Positions 60,695 to 64,000 of a stretch of DNA of 64,000 bases are shown one piece after another (positions within the stretch are counted from its first letter, which is position 1; each line of letters opens with the position of its first letter). Under the pieces are notes generated by a model, which was not told where the DNA came from, searched no databases, and saw only the letters and a list, made by a program, of their open reading frames with translations. Source of the DNA: Pseudotabrizicola sp. (GTDB taxonomy: Bacteria > Pseudomonadota > Alphaproteobacteria > Rhodobacterales > Rhodobacteraceae); the NCBI RefSeq assembly GCF_030656345.1, contig NZ_JAUSNR010000010.1, positions 372,001 through 436,000 on the forward strand, read 5' to 3'. A program made the translations under genes and the position numbers.

Positions 60695-62386
60695 TTAAAG
60701 TCCGGTCACGGTGACCGAGGTGTTGGGGTCCAGCCTGACGGTGCCGAGCTTGCGGATATGGGCTTCGACCACATCCCAGATCTGCGGGCCATCGGTGCCT
60801 TCGTTCACGCTCGCCCAGCCGGCGACGGTGTAGGATTTGCCAGCGTCAATTGCCTCGCCCGTATCGGTCAGGGTCAGGCCGGTGATGCGGCTGCCGATGG
60901 GTTTTGCGATGTCGATGGCAAAGCCCATACCGCCCACCCGCACCATATCGCCGCCCTGCTGGTAATAGGGGTCGGTGTTGAACAGGTTGTCGGCCACGTC
61001 TTCCAGCACCATGTGCAGCGTCTCGCCGGTCATTTCGGTGCGGTAGACCTGACCATAGGTCATCGAGGTGGCGTTGTGGATATGCTCGCGGGTGATGTCG
61101 TCGCCGGGCATCAGCGACGGCCCCCAGCGCACGCCGGGGGACAGGGCGATTTGCGCATCGCGCTCGCTGCGCACCGCGTCGCAGATCAGATCGTCCCAGG
61201 TGCCCTGAAAATTGCCGCGGCGGTACAGCAGGCTTTCGGTGGTGCCGATCTTTTCCTCCAGCTGGTCCTTGTAGGGTGCGCGTTCGGCGTCGATCAGTGC
61301 TGCCATCTCGGGATCGGGGGTGATCACGTCCGAAAACACCGGGATCAGCTTGTGGCGGTAGCCCATCATCTGCCCGCCCTGCACGTCGAGATCGACGCGG
61401 GAGACGAATTTGCCGTTGGAGCCAGAGGCGATCAGGATGGTCTGGCCGACCAGAACCGGCTCGGGAATGGCGTCATGGGTGTGGCCGGTCAGGATCACAT
61501 CAATGCCCTGCACGCGGCTGGCCATTTTCTGATCGACGTCAAAGCCGTTGTGCGACAGGCAAACCACCAGATCGACGCCCTGTGCGCGGACCTCGTTCAC
61601 CACCGTCTGCATACGCTCTTCGCGGATGCCGAAGGAGTATTCCGGGAACATCCAGCCGGGGTTAGCGATCGGCATATAGGGGAAGGCCTGACCGATGACG
61701 GCGATGCGGGTTCCGGCACGTTCGAAGATCTTGTAGGGCTCAAACGCGGGTTCGTCCCATTCGGCATCGAAGATATTGGCGCCAAGGAAGGCAAAGGGCA
61801 GGGTCTCAACAATTTCCTGCACGCGCTCGGTGCCAAAGGTCCATTCCCAATGGCTGGTCATCGCGTCCGGGGTCAGGGCGTTCATCACGTTGACCATATC
61901 CTGACCGCGTGTCAGCAGGCTGGTCATCGACCCGTGCCAGGTGTCGCCGCCATCCAGCAGCAGCGCCTCGGGCCGGGCGGCGCGGATGGATTTGATGACC
62001 GTTGCCACACGGTCCATGCCGCCCATCTTGCCGTAGGTCTTGCCAAGTGCGGTGAAATCCTCATGCGTCAGCGCATAGGCTTCCGGCGTGCCGGGGGTGA
62101 TGTTGAACATGTCCAGAAACGCGCGGCCCACCACATGCGGCGGCTTGCCCTTGGCCTGTCCCACACCGATGTTCCATTCCGGTTCGCGGAACCAGATCGG
62201 TTTAAGCTGGGCGTGGATATCGGTGATGTGGATCAGGGTGACATTGCCGAAATCGTCGAACTGCAACAGCTGATCTTCGGTCAGCGCCTGCTGGGCTGCC
62301 AGCCGCGACCAGTTGCCAAAGCCGGAGACGCCGACGATGGCGGTGGCGGCCAGTGAGGCTTGCAGAAATTCGCGGCGGCTGATCAT
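60695..62386 (-). CDS. soxB: SoxB, SoxY-bound sulfate thiohydrolase
   Basis: A 563-residue di-manganese hydrolase of the 5'-nucleotidase-like fold with a Tat signal (ISRREFLQASLAATAIVG). Metal-site motifs are ITDIHAQLKP, LLLDGGDTWHGS, LSHNGFDVD and LTGHTHDA, and the DAMTSHWEWTFG loop holds the position of the family's GxHEFxxG motif. SoxB releases sulfate from the SoxY thiosulfonate. I choose the ATG at 62386 because AAGGA lies seven bases upstream; ATGs at 62392 and 62410 are in frame but less well placed. Confidence 0.96.
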   Translation of the reverse strand: MISRREFLQASLAATAIVGVSGFGNWSRLAAQQALTEDQLLQFDDFGNVTLIHITDIHAQLKPIWFREPEWNIGVGQAKGKPPHVVGRAFLDMFNITPGTPEAYALTHEDFTALGKTYGKMGGMDRVATVIKSIRAARPEALLLDGGDTWHGSMTSLLTRGQDMVNVMNALTPDAMTSHWEWTFGTERVQEIVETLPFAFLGANIFDAEWDEPAFEPYKIFERAGTRIAVIGQAFPYMPIANPGWMFPEYSFGIREERMQTVVNEVRAQGVDLVVCLSHNGFDVDQKMASRVQGIDVILTGHTHDAIPEPVLVGQTILIASGSNGKFVSRVDLDVQGGQMMGYRHKLIPVFSDVITPDPEMAALIDAERAPYKDQLEEKIGTTESLLYRRGNFQGTWDDLICDAVRSERDAQIALSPGVRWGPSLMPGDDITREHIHNATSMTYGQVYRTEMTGETLHMVLEDVADNLFNTDPYYQQGGDMVRVGGMGFAIDIAKPIGSRITGLTLTDTGEAIDAGKSYTVAGWASVNEGTDGPQIWDVVEAHIRKLGTVRLDPNTSVTVTGL

Positions 62387-62498
62387 CGGCATGTCCTTGT
62401 GTTTCGGCATGACGGGGGCGGCCGCGCGGGCGCGGTGGCCTTTGGCCCGTCTATCATGAGGTGGATGCGCCCCCCGCCATGGACGGAGGGCCGGGTGT

Positions 62499-63365
62499 TC
62501 AGTGGCGGACCGAGACGCCTTCGACCGACAGCCCGTTGCCGCGCGAGGCGACATAGAGCTCCAGCGCCTTGAACTCGGCCGAGTCCGGCTTGAAGGTTTC
62601 GGCCCGGGTGTCGCGGACGCAGCCGACAAAGCGCTGCTGGGCCGACAGGATGCCCGCGTCTTTCAGACGATAGACCGGGAAGCCGTTGACCTGACCCTGG
62701 CTGAGGTGGTCAGCGCGGATGTAGCGGCCCTGATTGTCTTCGTGGCAATTGGCACAAGACATTTCGAGCTGCCCGAACCGGGTGTAGTAGATTTCCTTGC
62801 CCGCTTCCCAGAACGGTGCCGCCGCGCCGTCGATGGCAACATTCACCACCGCGCCGCGCGACTGCATCGAGATCAGCGCCAGCATGTCCTTCATCTTGTC
62901 GCCGGTCATGCCCCAGGGGTCCAGCGCCATGCGGTCGGTCACGCATCGGTTGACGTAGTTTTCAACCGTCATCAGTTCGCCGGTTTCCGCATCGACCCGA
63001 GGGGTGACCGCGCGCAGGCCCGTCATGCTCTCGGGGCCGTTGTGGCACCCGGCGCAGCTTTCGCCTTTTGCGCCCTGCGCCGCGTTCCAGCTGTCGAGCG
63101 CCCGGTCGACATAGACCATGCCGGGATTGTCGAAATCATCGCGTTGCAGGTCGCGGGTTTCGTCTTCGCGGAAGTGCCAGCCGGAATAGATGGTATCCAT
63201 CGTGTCCGACAAATGCGCCGGAGCGGCGGTTGTGGTCACAATGTCCAGCATACCTTCTTCGGTTTCGATGCTGAGGCTGTCTTCCACCGGATCAGCATAG
63301 GCTGCGCCCGTCAGGGCAAGAGCCAGGGCCAGCGTGGTGGCCAGACGCACGGTATGTCGCTGCAT
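62499..63365 (-). CDS. soxA: SoxA, di-heme cytochrome subunit of the SoxAX c-type complex
   Basis: A 288-residue cytochrome with a Sec signal peptide ending near AAYAD. Two heme sites are CAGCH (104-108) and CANCH (204-208). Cysteine 249 in FVGCVRDTR is the position of the active-site cysteine, modified to cysteine persulfide in the family, and ligating a heme. SoxAX joins thiosulfate to SoxYZ. The ATG at 63365 has GGGAGGAG upstream. SoxX would be encoded upstream of soxY, outside the window. Confidence 0.95.
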   Translation of the reverse strand: MQRHTVRLATTLALALALTGAAYADPVEDSLSIETEEGMLDIVTTTAAPAHLSDTMDTIYSGWHFREDETRDLQRDDFDNPGMVYVDRALDSWNAAQGAKGESCAGCHNGPESMTGLRAVTPRVDAETGELMTVENYVNRCVTDRMALDPWGMTGDKMKDMLALISMQSRGAVVNVAIDGAAAPFWEAGKEIYYTRFGQLEMSCANCHEDNQGRYIRADHLSQGQVNGFPVYRLKDAGILSAQQRFVGCVRDTRAETFKPDSAEFKALELYVASRGNGLSVEGVSVRH

Positions 63366-63395
63366 GATGTCTCCTCCCTTAAACATCTGTGGCGA

Positions 63396-63725
63396 TCAGG
63401 CGCGTTCGATGGTTTTGACGTCTTCGTAGACAGAGCCGTCATCGTCATACCAGGTGAACTTGATCTCGCCGGAGTCTGCCATTACGGCATCGAATTCGAA
63501 GTAGGGATTGGTGGAAACGGCGGGCTCGACCGTGATGTCGATCACATTCACGCCGCCCAGATCGCAGGTGAAACGGTTGATGATCGAGCGCGGGATCAGC
63601 TCGCCCGCGGCATCCTTGCGCTGACCGGATTCCATCTTGTGGCTGATCAGGGCCTTGATCGTGAACACCTCACCAGCCTTGGCTGATTTCGGAACTTTCA
63701 CGCGGGGTTTTGCGTCTTCTGCCAT
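63396..63725 (-). CDS. soxZ: SoxZ, partner of the sulfur carrier SoxY
   Basis: A 109-residue protein without signal peptide, as usual for SoxZ, which is exported with SoxY by the Tat route. Family features are RVKVPKSAKAGEVFTIKALI at the start, an MESGQRKDAAGELIPR loop and FTWYDDDGSVYEDVKTI at the end. It forms the SoxYZ heterodimer. It lies 22 bases after soxY and 30 bases before soxA. Confidence 0.96.
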   Translation of the reverse strand: MAEDAKPRVKVPKSAKAGEVFTIKALISHKMESGQRKDAAGELIPRSIINRFTCDLGGVNVIDITVEPAVSTNPYFEFDAVMADSGEIKFTWYDDDGSVYEDVKTIERA

Positions 63726-63747
63726 GGTATTTCTCCTGTTCCTGAGC

Positions 63748-64000
63748 TCAGCCGCCGCAGCCGCCGATGGTGACTTTGACGGTGGTCGACGCCTGAACGA
63801 TGCTGCCGTCAGCCATCTTGGCCAAAGCGATCACGTCCTGCGTGGTGGCAAGCCGGATGCGGGTGGCCCCCATCTGGCTGCCGGCACCGGGGCCGAAGGT
63901 GAAGGTGGCCACTGCCGGCGTCGGGTTGCCTGCGGCCAGCAGCATGATGGCCACGGCGCCGGGGGCATCGACCGACACCGGAACGGTGTTGCCGTTTTCG
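63748..64000 (-). CDS. soxY: SoxY, sulfur carrier protein (C-terminal part; runs off window)
   Basis: The last 83 codons are visible. The protein ends in TVKVTIGGCGG, the flexible GGCGG swinging arm whose cysteine carries the sulfur intermediates. The preceding TRIRLATTQDVIALAKMADG is typical. The 5' part with the Tat signal lies beyond the window edge. It is upstream of soxZ, 22 bases apart. Confidence 0.96.
   Translation of the reverse strand, partial: ENGNTVPVSVDAPGAVAIMLLAAGNPTPAVATFTFGPGAGSQMGATRIRLATTQDVIALAKMADGSIVQASTTVKVTIGGCGG

Noticed and set aside
1-64000. CRISPR array, toxin-antitoxin pair, restriction system or other defence genes
   Set aside because: No regularly spaced repeats and no Cas, toxin, nuclease or methyltransferase genes of such systems were seen on either strand.

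Overview
The window is high-GC chromosomal DNA of an alphaproteobacterium, most likely a member of the Rhodobacteraceae. The evidence is a GcrA cell-cycle regulator, a Paracoccus-type order of sulfur-oxidation genes (soxYZABCDEFGH), a FnrL-like box, a CtrA-type box, and intergenic palindromes ending in GAGTATTT with the style common in this family. I see no transposase, integrase, phage gene, plasmid replication gene or CRISPR array.

Layout. 1-7.5 kb: an amino-acid-derived catabolic locus, with a three-subunit HcnABC/opine-oxidase-type flavoenzyme and the start of an aldehyde dehydrogenase on the minus strand, divergent from an amino-acid ABC transporter, a saccharopine-dehydrogenase-like protein and a LysR regulator. 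7.6-8.2 kb: tRNA-Arg(TCT) and a GNAT acetyltransferase. 8.3-18.2 kb: a LacI-controlled carbohydrate/polyol uptake operon (binding protein, two permeases, a 62-residue membrane protein, two ATPases) ending in a dihydroxyacetone-kinase-family gene, with a glycerate kinase upstream. 18.3-18.9 kb: two small lipoproteins flanking a CtrA-type box. 19.0-22.1 kb: a gene graveyard, the collapsed remains of an operon resembling biuret/urea-derivative utilisation loci (LysR, BMP-type ABC transporter, isochorismatase-like amidohydrolase, cupin, allophanate hydrolase). 22.3-25.4 kb: argF, argD and divergent gcrA. 25.6-30 kb: a di-heme cytochrome c peroxidase behind a class-II-spaced FNR box, an AsmA protein and a 2-hydroxyacid dehydrogenase. 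30.2-31.5 kb: rimO.

31.9-38.7 kb: dTDP-rhamnose synthesis genes (rfbCBDA), a Wza-type export lipoprotein, an unrecognised FkbM-like coiled-coil protein and a sulfotransferase-like protein, probably a surface-polysaccharide module. 38.7-40.7 kb: rsgA and an amidohydrolase. 40.8-47.4 kb: an iron-siderophore uptake island (DUF2218, binding protein, two permeases, ATPase, MarR regulator, TonB-dependent receptor) with no siderophore biosynthesis genes. 47.5-52.7 kb: an inositol-monophosphatase-family enzyme and an Mla/Mce-type lipid transport operon (STAS-MlaE, MlaF, MCE protein, PqiC-like lipoprotein).

52.9-64 kb: a YeeE/YedE sulfur-compound importer facing the minus-strand sox cluster. Together SoxYZ (carrier), SoxA (with SoxX outside the window), SoxB, SoxCD, the cytochrome SoxE, the flavoprotein SoxF and the metallohydrolases SoxG and SoxH would oxidise thiosulfate and sulfide in the periplasm and feed electrons to cytochrome c. 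An intrinsic terminator lies between soxF and soxG, so the last two genes may be expressed at a lower level. The cluster runs off the right edge within soxY. The most unusual parts of the window are the decayed biuret-like operon, the polysaccharide trio at 35.4-38.7 kb and the small membrane protein inside the sugar transporter operon.
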